From: G963422565 sp963422565
Lineage (GTDB): Bacteria > Pseudomonadota > Alphaproteobacteria > MPNO01
Length of the DNA: 64,000 nucleotides
Direction: 5' to 3'
NCBI GenBank assembly: GCA_963422565.1
Contig: OY730228.1
Span: 1,798,001-1,862,000 of the forward strand
Both the position numbers and the translations under genes were made by a program. Positions within the stretch are counted from its first letter, which is position 1. The number at the start of each line of letters is the position of its first letter. Below are positions 36,499 to 44,879 of the stretch, one piece after another. The notes under the pieces were generated by a model. The model was not told the DNA's origin, made no database searches, and saw only the letters and a list, made by a program, of their open reading frames with translations.

Positions 36499-38628
36499 GT
36501 GGAATTCGTGCGAGCCCATACGGGCCCTACGGCCACGGGCCGCCCCGAGGCCCGCTACCGCATCGGGGTCGATGTCGGTGGAACCTTCACCGACCTTGTG
36601 GTCGCCGACGCCGAGGGCCGCATCAGGGTGTTCAAGGTGCCGTCCACGACCGAGGACCCAGGCGACGGGGTCATGGCGGCGCTCGAAAAGGCGTCGGCGG
36701 GGCTGGGCCTCCCGACCGCCGAGCTCCTCGGCGCCTGCGCGTTCTTCCTGCACGGCTCGACGGTCGCGACCAATACCCTTCTCGAGGCCAAGGGCGCCCG
36801 CGTCGGCCTGCTCACGACCGAGGGCTTCCGCGACAGCCTCGAGGCGCGCCGGGGGCTCCGCAAGGATCCCTGGGACCATCGGACGCCCTACCCTCCGGTG
36901 CTGGTGCCGCGCTATCTGAGGCTGCCGGTGCAGGGGCGGATCGACGCCTCCGGGACCGAATGTCGGGCGCTCGATGCCGGGGACGTGCGCCGGGCGGCGG
37001 CGGCCTTCCGCGAGGAGGGGGTGGAGTCGGTCGCGATCTGTCTGCTCAACAGCTTCCTCGACCCGTCTCACGAGCATGCGGCGGCCGCCGTTCTCCGCGA
37101 GGAGAACATATGCCCCTGGATCTCCATCTCGTCCGAGATCGTGCCGATCATGGGCGAGTACGAGCGCTGCTCGACCACCGTGGTGAACGCCTATGTGATG
37201 CCGCGGGTCGCCTCCTACCTCGCCGCGCTCGCCGACCGGCTGAGCGCGATGGGGCTCGCGACCGGGCTCCTGATGCTGCAGAGCAACGGCGGCGCGGCGT
37301 CGCTCGACCAGCTCGTCGCGCGGCCGGTCAACCTGCTCCTGTCGGGGCCGTCGGCGGGGGTCGGCGCGATGGCCCATCTCGCGCGCGGGCTCGGCGAGGG
37401 CAATCTCGTCAGCATGGAGATCGGCGGCACGAGCTGCGACGTGATGCTCATGCATGAGGGGAGGGTCGCGATCACCGATGCGCTGTCGGTCGCCGACTAC
37501 GATCTGGTTACCCCCTCGGTAGACATCCACACCGTCGGCGCGGGGGGAGGCACCATCGGCGGCATCGACCCGGCGGGGATGATGTTCGCGGGCCCGCAGG
37601 GCGCGGGCGCGGTCCCGGGCCCGGCCGCCTACGGGCTCGGCGGAGCCGCGCCGACCGTGACCGATGCGCATCTCCTGCTCGGCCGGCTGCGCCCCGGCCC
37701 CTATGCCGGCGGCTCCGTGATGCTGGACGCCGCCGCCGCCGAGCGGGCGATCGCGGAGGCGGTGGCGCGGCCGCTCGGCCTCACCAACGCCGAGGCGGCG
37801 GTCGGGATCATCCGCATCGTCGAGCAGAACCTGCTGCATGCCGTCGAGCGCATCAGCATCCAGCGCGGCTACAACCCGGGCCGGTTCATGCTCGTCGCCT
37901 GCGGCGGGGCGGGGCCGATGCACGGTGCCGCGATCGGACGCCGGCTCGGCGCGCGCGCGGTCTACGTCCCCCGCCAGGCCGGGGCGTTCTGCGCGATCGG
38001 GATGCAGCATGCCGATGTCCGGCGCGATTTCGTCCAGGTGCTGATGCGCCGCCTCGACGAGGCGGTACGCCCGGCGCTCGCCCGCGGCTTCGCCGCGCTG
38101 GAAGCGCGGACCGCCGACGCCTTGCGCCGCGAGGGGTTCGACCCCGCCGACACCCGGTTCGAGCGCGAGCTGGACCTTCACTACGAAGGCCAGCAATGGG
38201 ATGTCCGGGTGAAGCTCGCGGCCGCCGACATGTCCCCCGCCGAAATCCGCATTGCCTTCGAGACCGAGTACGACCGCCAGTTCGGCCATACCAACCCCGG
38301 CGGACGCATCCTCGTCGCCAAGCTACGGGTGGTCGGCATCGGTTCGCTGCCGCCGCTTCGCCAGCCGGTCCTGCCGACGGTCGACGACCCCCCGGTCCCG
38401 ACCGCGCACCGCCTCGTCCATACCGGGGACGACACCGGCTTCGTCGAGACCCCGGTCTATGACGGCGCCCGGCTCGGCCCCGGCCAGTCGCTGGAGGGAC
38501 CGGCGATCATCGAGGAGGCGACGACGACCGTGGTCGTCGGCAAGGGCGACCGGGTGCGCGTCGACCGCCTCGACAACTATCTGATCACCTTCGATGCGGA
38601 GGGCCGGGCCGCGCTTTCGCACATCTAG
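36499..38628 (+). CDS. Hydantoinase/oxoprolinase A-type ATPase subunit
   Basis: ATP-dependent subunit of a hydantoinase/oxoprolinase/acetone-carboxylase-family enzyme that opens cyclic amides or carboxylates ketones at the cost of ATP. The 709 residues have the actin-like ATPase start YRIGVDVGGTFTDLVV (about 20-35), HGSTVATNTLLEAKGARVGL (near 92), GEYERCSTTVVNAYV (near 215), and the second nucleotide block VSMEIGGTSCDVMLM near 305. GTG 36499 follows GGAGGAGAGAGC. Its normal partner HyuB is 425 bp downstream, separated by a repeat element. The real substrate is unknown. Confidence 0.92.
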   Translation: MEFVRAHTGPTATGRPEARYRIGVDVGGTFTDLVVADAEGRIRVFKVPSTTEDPGDGVMAALEKASAGLGLPTAELLGACAFFLHGSTVATNTLLEAKGARVGLLTTEGFRDSLEARRGLRKDPWDHRTPYPPVLVPRYLRLPVQGRIDASGTECRALDAGDVRRAAAAFREEGVESVAICLLNSFLDPSHEHAAAAVLREENICPWISISSEIVPIMGEYERCSTTVVNAYVMPRVASYLAALADRLSAMGLATGLLMLQSNGGAASLDQLVARPVNLLLSGPSAGVGAMAHLARGLGEGNLVSMEIGGTSCDVMLMHEGRVAITDALSVADYDLVTPSVDIHTVGAGGGTIGGIDPAGMMFAGPQGAGAVPGPAAYGLGGAAPTVTDAHLLLGRLRPGPYAGGSVMLDAAAAERAIAEAVARPLGLTNAEAAVGIIRIVEQNLLHAVERISIQRGYNPGRFMLVACGGAGPMHGAAIGRRLGARAVYVPRQAGAFCAIGMQHADVRRDFVQVLMRRLDEAVRPALARGFAALEARTADALRREGFDPADTRFERELDLHYEGQQWDVRVKLAAADMSPAEIRIAFETEYDRQFGHTNPGGRILVAKLRVVGIGSLPPLRQPVLPTVDDPPVPTAHRLVHTGDDTGFVETPVYDGARLGPGQSLEGPAIIEEATTTVVVGKGDRVRVDRLDNYLITFDAEGRAALSHI

Positions 38629-38831
38629 AAATTCTCGTTCTGGCGTCCCGGCAGCCGATCTCCGCCAGCATCGTGGCCCGCCCCACCGCCGGTTTCTCGG
38701 GAACGGGTTCCCTACCCGGCCCCCCCCGAGGGGGAGGAGTGGGAGAGGGCTCTGCGTGAACCCGCTGCCCTTGAGCGGGGCAGGGGGGGGCGGTCGTCCA
38801 GCCGGCCGCAGTCTCCAAAACGAGAATTGCC
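38629..38831. repeat. Dispersed intergenic element, copy D, between hyuA and hyuB
   Basis: Begins on the base after the hyuA TAG: AAATTCTCGTTCTGGCGTCC (arm 1 CGTCCCGGCAG). It ends with arm 2 (GTCGTCCAGCCGGCCGCAG) and CCAAAACGAGAATTGCC. 203 bp, the best-preserved full copy, same orientation as copy A. Separates two genes that are usually adjacent. Confidence 0.82.
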
Positions 38832-38885
38832 GTTGCACCTTATCGCCGGTTGATGGGCTGGCCCGGCGGCGGTTAGACTCCGGCC

Positions 38886-39044
38886 ATGAGCTCGGAACTC
38901 GTCGGAAGCACCGCCATCGGAGCCGCTCTCGCCGGAGCGGCGCCGACCGGCCTGCAGCGCATTCGCCGCGAACTCGCCGAGCCCCGCAATCGGATGGACG
39001 GTCTCGCCGTCCGGCCGGCCGAGCTTCACGCGCATACGGGGTAG
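38886..39044 (+). CDS. Possible 52-residue protein between hyuA and hyuB
   Basis: ATG 38886 opens 52 codons, MSSELVGSTAIGAALAGAAP and onward, to TAG 39042-39044, 9 bp before hyuB. No ribosome site is visible; GTTAGACT just upstream could be a -10 for a leaderless start. No family recognised. It may be chance coding or a leader for hyuB. Confidence 0.2.
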   Translation: MSSELVGSTAIGAALAGAAPTGLQRIRRELAEPRNRMDGLAVRPAELHAHTG

Positions 39045-39053
39045 GGTCGAGGA

Positions 39054-40784
39054 GTGGAATACGACCCCGTCATCCTGGCGCTCACTCAGAACCGGCTCGA
39101 CCATATCTCGCACCAGATGGGCTGGGTGATGGTGCGCACCGCGCGGAGCCCGATCTTCAGCCAGGCGCACGACTTCTCCTGCTTCATCGCCGGCCCTGGC
39201 GGCGAGGTGGTGAGCCAGGCCGACGGCATCCCAATCCATACCGGGTCCGGCGGGTTCGGGGTGCGGGCGATCCTCCGCGACTTCGGCGAGGCCATGCAGG
39301 AGGGCGATGTCTATCTCCTCAACGATCCCTGGGCGGCGGGCGGCAACCACCTGCCGGACTGGGTGATCGCCCGGCCGATCTTCGTCGACGGCACCTTCAT
39401 CGGGCTTACTTGCAACCGAGCGCACCAGTCCGACATCGGCGGCGGCGCGGCCGGGGCCTACAACCCGGCGGCGACCGAGGTCTGGCACGAGGGGATCAGG
39501 CTCCCGGTGCTGCGCCTCGTCGAGGCGGGCGGGATGCGCGCGGATCTGTGGCGGCTGCTGATGCTGAACACCCGGACGCCGCATCTGCTCGACGGCGACT
39601 TGCGGGCGATGCTGGGCTCGACGCGGATCGGGATGGAGCGGGTCGCGGCGCTCGCCCGCGAGCTCGGCCCCGAGGACGCGCTCCGCTATTTCGACGGCGT
39701 GCTCGACCATGCCGACCGCTGCGTCCGCGCCGAGATCGCCGCCCTGCCGGACGGCGTCTACGAAGCCGAGGACCGGTCGGACAACGACTGTTTCGAGATC
39801 CGCGACGTCACCGTCCGGGTCGCGGTCACGGTCGCCGGCGACAGGCTCGAGGTCGACTTCACCGGCAGCGATCCGCAGATCCGGGGCTTCAAGAACTCCT
39901 CGCTCGGCAACACCCATTCGGCGGTCTACACAGCGCTCGCCTCCTTCCTCGACCCGGCGCTGCCGCATAACGAGGGGGCGTTCCGCTGCGTCGAGATCGC
40001 CGCGCCGGAGGGGACGATCGTCAACGCCCGCGAGGGCGCGCCGACGACGATGTGCACCGTGTTCTTCGCCCATGAGATCATCCACGCCGTCTGGAAGGCG
40101 CTGGCCAAGGCGGACCCGCCGCGCGGCTGCGCCGGCTGGGCGAAGAACGTCTTCGGAATCTCGGTCGGCAGGGAGGCCAACGGCGACGCCTATGTCTTCT
40201 ATCACGGGGCCGCCGCCGCCGGGGCCGGCGCCGTCGACGGGCGCGACGGGTTCAACCAGATCGGGCATGTCTGCACGCTGGGCGGGCTCACGATGCCCAA
40301 TGTCGAGGTCTACGAGCAGCTCTACCCGGTGCGTTTCCACCGCCAGGAGTTCCGCTGCGACGCGGCCGGTGCCGGTGCCTGGCGGGGCGGCAGCGGCGCC
40401 GAGTACGAGGTCGAGATCCTGACCCCGGCCACCCATTCCTTCCGCGGCGAGGGGCTCGGCTACGAGACCGGTTACGGCGTCAACGGCGGCGGCCCCGGCG
40501 CGCCGGGGCGGATGCATCTGAGCTTCGCCGACGGCCGGACGGAGCCTGCCCCCAAGTTCGGCCTCGAGGAGACCGGGCCGGTCCGTTTCGTCACCCGCTC
40601 GCCCGGCGGCGGCGGCTGGGGGGACCCGCGCGACCGGGCGCCCGAACGGGTCCTGCGCGACTGGCGCGACGGGATCATCGGCGCCGACGCGATGCGCGAC
40701 ATCTACCGGGTCGCGCCCGCCGCCGACGGCCGCAGCGTCGACCGCATCGCGACCGAGGCGCTCAGGCGCGCCGCTCGGCCCTGA
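39054..40784 (+). CDS. Hydantoinase/oxoprolinase B-type subunit
   Basis: Partner subunit of the HyuA protein upstream; the B subunit of this family carries the hydrolytic or carboxylating site. The 576 residues show RLDHISHQMGWVMVRTARSP and DFSCFIAGPGGEVVSQADG near the start, DVYLLNDPWAAGGNHLPDW near 85, GLTCNRAHQSDIGGG (possible metal-binding His) near 120, and the Gly-rich tail FVTRSPGGGGWGDPRDR. GTG 39054 follows GGTCGAGGA. Its last 23 bp overlap the 3' end of the convergent dioxygenase gene. Expected cytoplasmic heteromer with HyuA. Confidence 0.92.
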   Translation: MEYDPVILALTQNRLDHISHQMGWVMVRTARSPIFSQAHDFSCFIAGPGGEVVSQADGIPIHTGSGGFGVRAILRDFGEAMQEGDVYLLNDPWAAGGNHLPDWVIARPIFVDGTFIGLTCNRAHQSDIGGGAAGAYNPAATEVWHEGIRLPVLRLVEAGGMRADLWRLLMLNTRTPHLLDGDLRAMLGSTRIGMERVAALARELGPEDALRYFDGVLDHADRCVRAEIAALPDGVYEAEDRSDNDCFEIRDVTVRVAVTVAGDRLEVDFTGSDPQIRGFKNSSLGNTHSAVYTALASFLDPALPHNEGAFRCVEIAAPEGTIVNAREGAPTTMCTVFFAHEIIHAVWKALAKADPPRGCAGWAKNVFGISVGREANGDAYVFYHGAAAAGAGAVDGRDGFNQIGHVCTLGGLTMPNVEVYEQLYPVRFHRQEFRCDAAGAGAWRGGSGAEYEVEILTPATHSFRGEGLGYETGYGVNGGGPGAPGRMHLSFADGRTEPAPKFGLEETGPVRFVTRSPGGGGWGDPRDRAPERVLRDWRDGIIGADAMRDIYRVAPAADGRSVDRIATEALRRAARP

Positions 40785-41667
40785 CCCCGACCTCCGGCGC
40801 CCGCCCGCCCGGCCCGAGCCAGGCCGAAGGGCGCTCTCCTTCGGTGGTGGTGCGCCGCAGAAGCCGCCGCTCGCCGTCCGGAAAGTCGGTGCGCGCATGG
40901 GCGACGCAGCGATTGTCCCACATCACGAGATCTCCCGGCCGCCAGACATGCCGATAGACGATCTCCGGATCCTCCGAGGCGCGCAGCAGCTCGTCCAGCA
41001 GAGCGCCGCCCTCGGCCGCGTCGAGGCCGTCGATCCGCGCGGTCATCAAGCGGTTGACGTAGAGGGCGGGCCGGCCGGTCTCGGCGTGGGCGATGACGAT
41101 CGGGTGCGAGAAATGCGGCACGGCAGCGAGGTCGACGCGCTGGCTCGGGCGGTCGGTGCGCCGATATTCGTGCATCTGAAGCGCGGTGCGTCCGCGGATC
41201 CGGTCGCGCGCCCGTTCGGAAAGCCGCGCATAGGCGCTATACATGTTGGCGAACAGCGTATCGCCGCCGACCGAGGGGATCTCGATCCCGTAGAGCAGCG
41301 TCGCCTGGTGCGGCCTCTCGTCGTAGCACATGTCGGAGTGGAACCACATCTCGCCGTCATGGGGCAGGCCGAGCGGCGCGCCGCCGCGGCGGATGTTGGA
41401 GACGATCATGATCCCGGGCTCGAGCGGTCTGCCGTCGAGGCCGCGCTGCGGCCTGGGCGAGCGCACCCCGCCCGGGGTGCCGAAATACCGGGTGAAGGCG
41501 AGCTGCCGATGTTGGTCGATGTCCTGGTCGCGAAAGACCACCACCAGATGGTCGAGCCAGGCGTGGCGGATGTCCCGCACCGTTTCGGCGCCCAGCGGGC
41601 GGGCGAGGTCGATACCCTTGATCTCCGCGCCCAGCGCCCCGGACAGCGGTGCCACTTCGATGCCCAT
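40762..41667 (-). CDS. TauD/TfdA-family 2-oxoglutarate-dependent dioxygenase
   Basis: Fe(II)/2-oxoglutarate-dependent hydroxylase, 301 residues. The N-terminus MGIEVAPLSGALGAEIKGID is typical of TauD. The metal site is visible as H-x-D in EMWFHSDMCYDE (near residue 108) and the distal His in WDNRCVAHARTDFP (near 265), with the 2-oxoglutarate-binding Arg in RRLLRRTTTEG. ATG 41667 is chosen over a longer frame to 41760 because family similarity begins there. The real substrate (taurine, alkylsulfate, aromatic ether or other) cannot be told. It stands alone, convergent with hyuB. Confidence 0.9.
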   Translation of the reverse strand: MGIEVAPLSGALGAEIKGIDLARPLGAETVRDIRHAWLDHLVVVFRDQDIDQHRQLAFTRYFGTPGGVRSPRPQRGLDGRPLEPGIMIVSNIRRGGAPLGLPHDGEMWFHSDMCYDERPHQATLLYGIEIPSVGGDTLFANMYSAYARLSERARDRIRGRTALQMHEYRRTDRPSQRVDLAAVPHFSHPIVIAHAETGRPALYVNRLMTARIDGLDAAEGGALLDELLRASEDPEIVYRHVWRPGDLVMWDNRCVAHARTDFPDGERRLLRRTTTEGERPSAWLGPGGRAPEVGVRAERRA

Positions 41668-42162
41668 CACACGGTCTCCCCGTTCCGGCGCCGATCGTCG
41701 CGCATCGCCCGTCCTGCGATGATACGCTATTCCGCTCCGGCATGTCGGGCGGGCGCGCATTCGGCCGTGCCGGCGATCCTGTTCGGCGAGACGGACGCGA
41801 AGCGCCGCCGTTCAAGGGCGACGATTTCGCCCTTGCCGACATGGAGGCGAGGCGACACAACCCGCCGCCGCGCAGGCGCGGAAGGGGTGGATGACGGCTG
41901 CCCACCGTCGGATGCGACGATATCCGACGGATGCGACGATTTCCGAGAACAGGCCGATCATTCCATGCCGCGCCGATATTTCGGCAAGCCCGCTCGTCCG
42001 CCGAACGACGCCCGGGCGCGCCGCCTTCCTCGAAAGCGGTTGACGCATCGGGTTCCGGACGCCAGCATCGCCTCCGACGAGCGAAGCCCGTAGGAGGCGG
42101 CGCGTCGCACAGGAAGGAAATCGGGGTCGCGGCCCCGCCATATCGTCCGTGGGAGGAGCTCG
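41668..42162. other. Divergent regulatory gap between dioxygenase and TRAP operon
   Basis: 495 bp with no supported gene. It must carry the promoters of both the dioxygenase gene (minus) and the TRAP operon (plus). A 19-bp tandem repeat in its middle is listed separately. The last 60 bp hold the strong ribosome site GTGGGAGGAG. Confidence 0.5.
41909..41946. repeat. 19-bp tandem repeat, candidate operator
   Basis: CGGATGCGACGATATCCGA is followed directly by CGGATGCGACGATTTCCGA (one mismatch). The first unit with the preceding T makes an inverted repeat TCGGAT-N8-ATCCGA. It lies in the gap between divergent genes, about 215 bp before the TRAP operon, a plausible paired regulator site. Confidence 0.5.
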
Positions 42163-43194
42163 ATGCTCAAGGTGAGGATATCGACGACGATCGCGCTTCT
42201 GTCGGCGCTGTTTCTGGCCACGGCTCCGGCCGCGGCGAAGGACGCCCTCGGCGCAGTCACCGCGCTCCAGCGAAGCAACACGATCGCCAAGTCGTTTCTG
42301 GTAAACTACCTGCAGGCGGTCAACGACGCCGAGGGTCCGGTCAAGCTCGACTATATCGGCGGCCAGGAGGTGGTGCCGCCGCGCAAGGCGGCCAACGCGC
42401 TCAAGCGGGGACAGTTCGACGCCCTGAGCTGCCCGACCGCCTACTATATCGGTACGGTCCCGGAGGGCTACGCGCTTCTGGCGGCGAACCAGGGGCCGCG
42501 GGCGCTGAGGCGGAACGGCGCCTGGGAGATCCTCGAGGAGATCTATCTGAAGAAGGCCGGCGGCGTGCTCCTCGCCTGGGGCGAGAGCATGACCTCCTAC
42601 AACACCTATATCAACGTGATGCCCAAGTTCGACGCCGACGGCGTGCCGGATCTGACCGGCGTCAAGATGCGCGCGACCGGCACCTACCGGCCCCTCTTCC
42701 GCGCGCTCGGCGCGTCCACGATCAACATCAAGTCGTCGGAGATATTCACCGCCTTGCAGCGCGGAACCGTCCAGGGCTTCGGCTGGCCGGACGTGGCGAT
42801 CGTGGCGCTCGGGCTCCACAAGATCGTGAAATACCGGATAACGCCCAACTACTATCAGACCAACCAGGTGCTGACGATCAACCCCGATGTGTGGAAATCG
42901 CTGACCGAGGCCCAACGGTCCTTCCTCGAGGAGAAGGCTCTCGAATACGAGACCAGCTCGGTCGCCTGGCTCGAAGCCGAGCGCGCCAAGGAGGAAGCGC
43001 AGATGCTGGCCGCGGGCGTGAAGGACATCGCGCTGCGCGGCAAGGCGGCGGAGAAATATCTCGACATCGCCCATCAGGAGATCTGGAAGCAGCTCGATGA
43101 GCGGTCGGAGTATCACGACAGGCTCAAGCCGCTGATGTACATCCCCGGCAAGCCCAACCGGCAGGTCGATCTCGAACGCGGCCTGCGCCGATAG
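42163..43194 (+). CDS. TRAP transporter substrate-binding protein (DctP family), first copy
   Basis: Periplasmic receptor that delivers a small organic acid to the DctQM membrane pair. The 343 residues begin with a signal peptide (TTIALLSALFLATAPAAAKD); the body has YIGGQEVVPPRKAANALKRG, PTAYYIGTVPEGYALLAANQ, GVKMRATGTYRPLFRALGAS and FTALQRGTVQGFGWPD. ATG 42163 follows GGGAGGAGCTCG. It is the first gene of a seven-gene plus-strand cluster and is followed by a paralogue 124 bp downstream with stretches of near-identical DNA. Ligand unknown; GWPD here against GFTD in the second copy suggests different ligand preference. Confidence 0.93.
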   Translation: MLKVRISTTIALLSALFLATAPAAAKDALGAVTALQRSNTIAKSFLVNYLQAVNDAEGPVKLDYIGGQEVVPPRKAANALKRGQFDALSCPTAYYIGTVPEGYALLAANQGPRALRRNGAWEILEEIYLKKAGGVLLAWGESMTSYNTYINVMPKFDADGVPDLTGVKMRATGTYRPLFRALGASTINIKSSEIFTALQRGTVQGFGWPDVAIVALGLHKIVKYRITPNYYQTNQVLTINPDVWKSLTEAQRSFLEEKALEYETSSVAWLEAERAKEEAQMLAAGVKDIALRGKAAEKYLDIAHQEIWKQLDERSEYHDRLKPLMYIPGKPNRQVDLERGLRR

Positions 43195-43317
43195 AGCCGA
43201 CGGGACGGCGTCCGACGGCCGCGGTTGACGCGCCGCCTGCCGACCGACAGCATGGCCGCGGTCGGCGGCGGCTCGGTCCGGCGTCGGCCGAACGCAAATC
43301 ACGAAGGGGGCTTCACA

Positions 43318-44346
43318 ATGGAAAGATTCGTACCCGCGGCCGCGGCGGCCGCGCTGCTGGCCGCCGCGGCGGCCCAGCCCGCCGCGGCGAACGAGCTGTC
43401 GTCCGTCACCTCTCTCGATCAGAACAACGCGCTGGTAGTGAGCTTCCGGACCAACTACGTCAAGCCGGTCAACGAGGCGCTCAAGGGCAGCCTGTCCATC
43501 AAATATCTCGGCGGCCAGGAGATCGTGCCGCCGCGCAAGGCGGTCACCGCGCTGCGCCGGGGGCAGTTCGACATACTGCACAGCCCGACCGCCTACTATA
43601 TCGGCACGGTCCCCGAGGGGTACGCGATCCTCGCCTCCAACCAGGGGCCGGCCGCGCTGCGCAAGAGCGGCGCCTGGGAGGTCCTCCAGGAGGCCTATCG
43701 CGAGAAGGCGGGCGCGATCCTTCTCGCCTGGGGCGAGAACATGACCTCCTACAACACCTATCTTCAGATGATGCCCAAGTTCGACAAGGACGGGCTGCCC
43801 GATCTGACCGGCGTCAAGATGCGCGCGACCGGCACCTACCGGCCGCTCTTCCGCGCGCTCGGCGCGTCCACGATCAACATCAAGTCGTCGGAGATCTATA
43901 CCGCGCTGCAGCGGGGGACGGTCGACGGCTTCGGCTTCACCGACGTCTCGCTGGTGCCGCTCGGCTTGCACAAGGTCGTCAAGTACCGGGTCACGCCGAA
44001 CTACTACCAGACCAACACCGTGGTCACCGTCAATCCCAAGAGCTGGGACGCGCTCAGCGGGGCGCAGCGGGACAAGCTGGCGGCCCTGGCCCAGGAGTAT
44101 GAGACGACCTCGGTCTACTGGATGGAGGAACGGCGCAAGCAGGAGGATGCCGAGATCAAGGCGGCGGGCATCAAGGACATCGCGCTGGCCGGCGACGCCG
44201 CGGCCAAATATCTCGATCTCGCGCACCAGGAGATCTGGAAGGAGCTCAAGGAGCGGTCGGAATATCACGACAGGCTCAAGCCGCTGATGTACATCCCCGG
44301 CCAACCCAACCGGCAGGCCGATCTCGGCCGGGTGCTTCGCAACTAG
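43318..44346 (+). CDS. TRAP transporter substrate-binding protein (DctP family), second copy
   Basis: Tandem paralogue of the previous protein, 342 residues, with an Ala-rich signal peptide (VPAAAAAALLAAAAAQPAAA). The same family blocks are present: YLGGQEIVPPRKAVTALRRG, PTAYYIGTVPEGYAILASNQ, GVKMRATGTYRPLFRALGAS, YTALQRGTVDGFGFTD. ATG 43318 follows AAGGGGGCTTCACA; the earlier in-frame start at 43225 lacks a signal peptide. It ends 12 bp before dctQ, so it is the copy positioned where a TRAP receptor normally sits. Two receptors sharing one channel would widen the substrate range. Confidence 0.93.
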   Translation: MERFVPAAAAAALLAAAAAQPAAANELSSVTSLDQNNALVVSFRTNYVKPVNEALKGSLSIKYLGGQEIVPPRKAVTALRRGQFDILHSPTAYYIGTVPEGYAILASNQGPAALRKSGAWEVLQEAYREKAGAILLAWGENMTSYNTYLQMMPKFDKDGLPDLTGVKMRATGTYRPLFRALGASTINIKSSEIYTALQRGTVDGFGFTDVSLVPLGLHKVVKYRVTPNYYQTNTVVTVNPKSWDALSGAQRDKLAALAQEYETTSVYWMEERRKQEDAEIKAAGIKDIALAGDAAAKYLDLAHQEIWKELKERSEYHDRLKPLMYIPGQPNRQADLGRVLRN

Positions 44347-44358
44347 GGTCGGGCGATC

Positions 44359-44877
44359 TTGCTGGAGGCTTTTGACAGCGCGCTTGCGCGGTTGGAGGGG
44401 GCGCTGGTCTGGTTGGCCTGCGCCCTCATCCCCTGCATCTTCACGATGATCGTGATCGACGTGTCGATCCGGACCGTCGGCTTCACGCCGCCGCTGTTCA
44501 CCTCGTCGGTGGTCGAATACGCGCTGCTCTATGTCGCGATGTGCTCGGCGCCCTGGCTGGTGCGCCAGAAGGGCCATGTCGCGATCGAGGCGCTCGTCTC
44601 GGCGCTGCCCGGCGCGGTCCGCGAGCGGCTGGCCAAGCTCGTCTATCTCGTCTGCGCCGTCATCGCGGTCTATTTCGCATGGCTCTCGATCGAGCTGTTC
44701 GTCGAGGCGATCGAGACCGGCAATCTAGACGTGCGCGGCATCGATATGCCCTACTGGCTGCAGTTCCTGCCGATGCCGTTCGGCTACGGTCTCGTGGGGC
44801 TCGAGTTCCTGATGTTCTTCTGCGGGCTCCGACATTACTACAGCTACGATCTCGGTGAAGTGAAGGACAGCGTCTAG
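44359..44877 (+). CDS. TRAP transporter small permease subunit DctQ
   Basis: Four-helix small membrane subunit of the TRAP transporter, 172 residues. Helices lie at about 12-35, 48-66, 88-112 and 133-155. Family marks are RTVGFTPPLFTSSVVEYALL and PWLVRQKGHVAIEAL. The start is TTG 44359, 12 bp after the second binding protein; only weak ribosome-site bases precede it, so it may depend on translational coupling. It is followed 2 bp later by dctM. Confidence 0.92.
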   Translation: MLEAFDSALARLEGALVWLACALIPCIFTMIVIDVSIRTVGFTPPLFTSSVVEYALLYVAMCSAPWLVRQKGHVAIEALVSALPGAVRERLAKLVYLVCAVIAVYFAWLSIELFVEAIETGNLDVRGIDMPYWLQFLPMPFGYGLVGLEFLMFFCGLRHYYSYDLGEVKDSV

Positions 44878-44879
44878 CC

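Noticed and set aside
36346..38289. Minus-strand open frame of 647 codons
   Set aside because: Antisense of hyuA, and its 3' end lies in the dispersed element.
41812..44577. Minus-strand open frame of 921 codons with an internal duplication
   Set aside because: Antisense shadow of the two tandem TRAP receptor genes; the apparent duplication only mirrors theirs.
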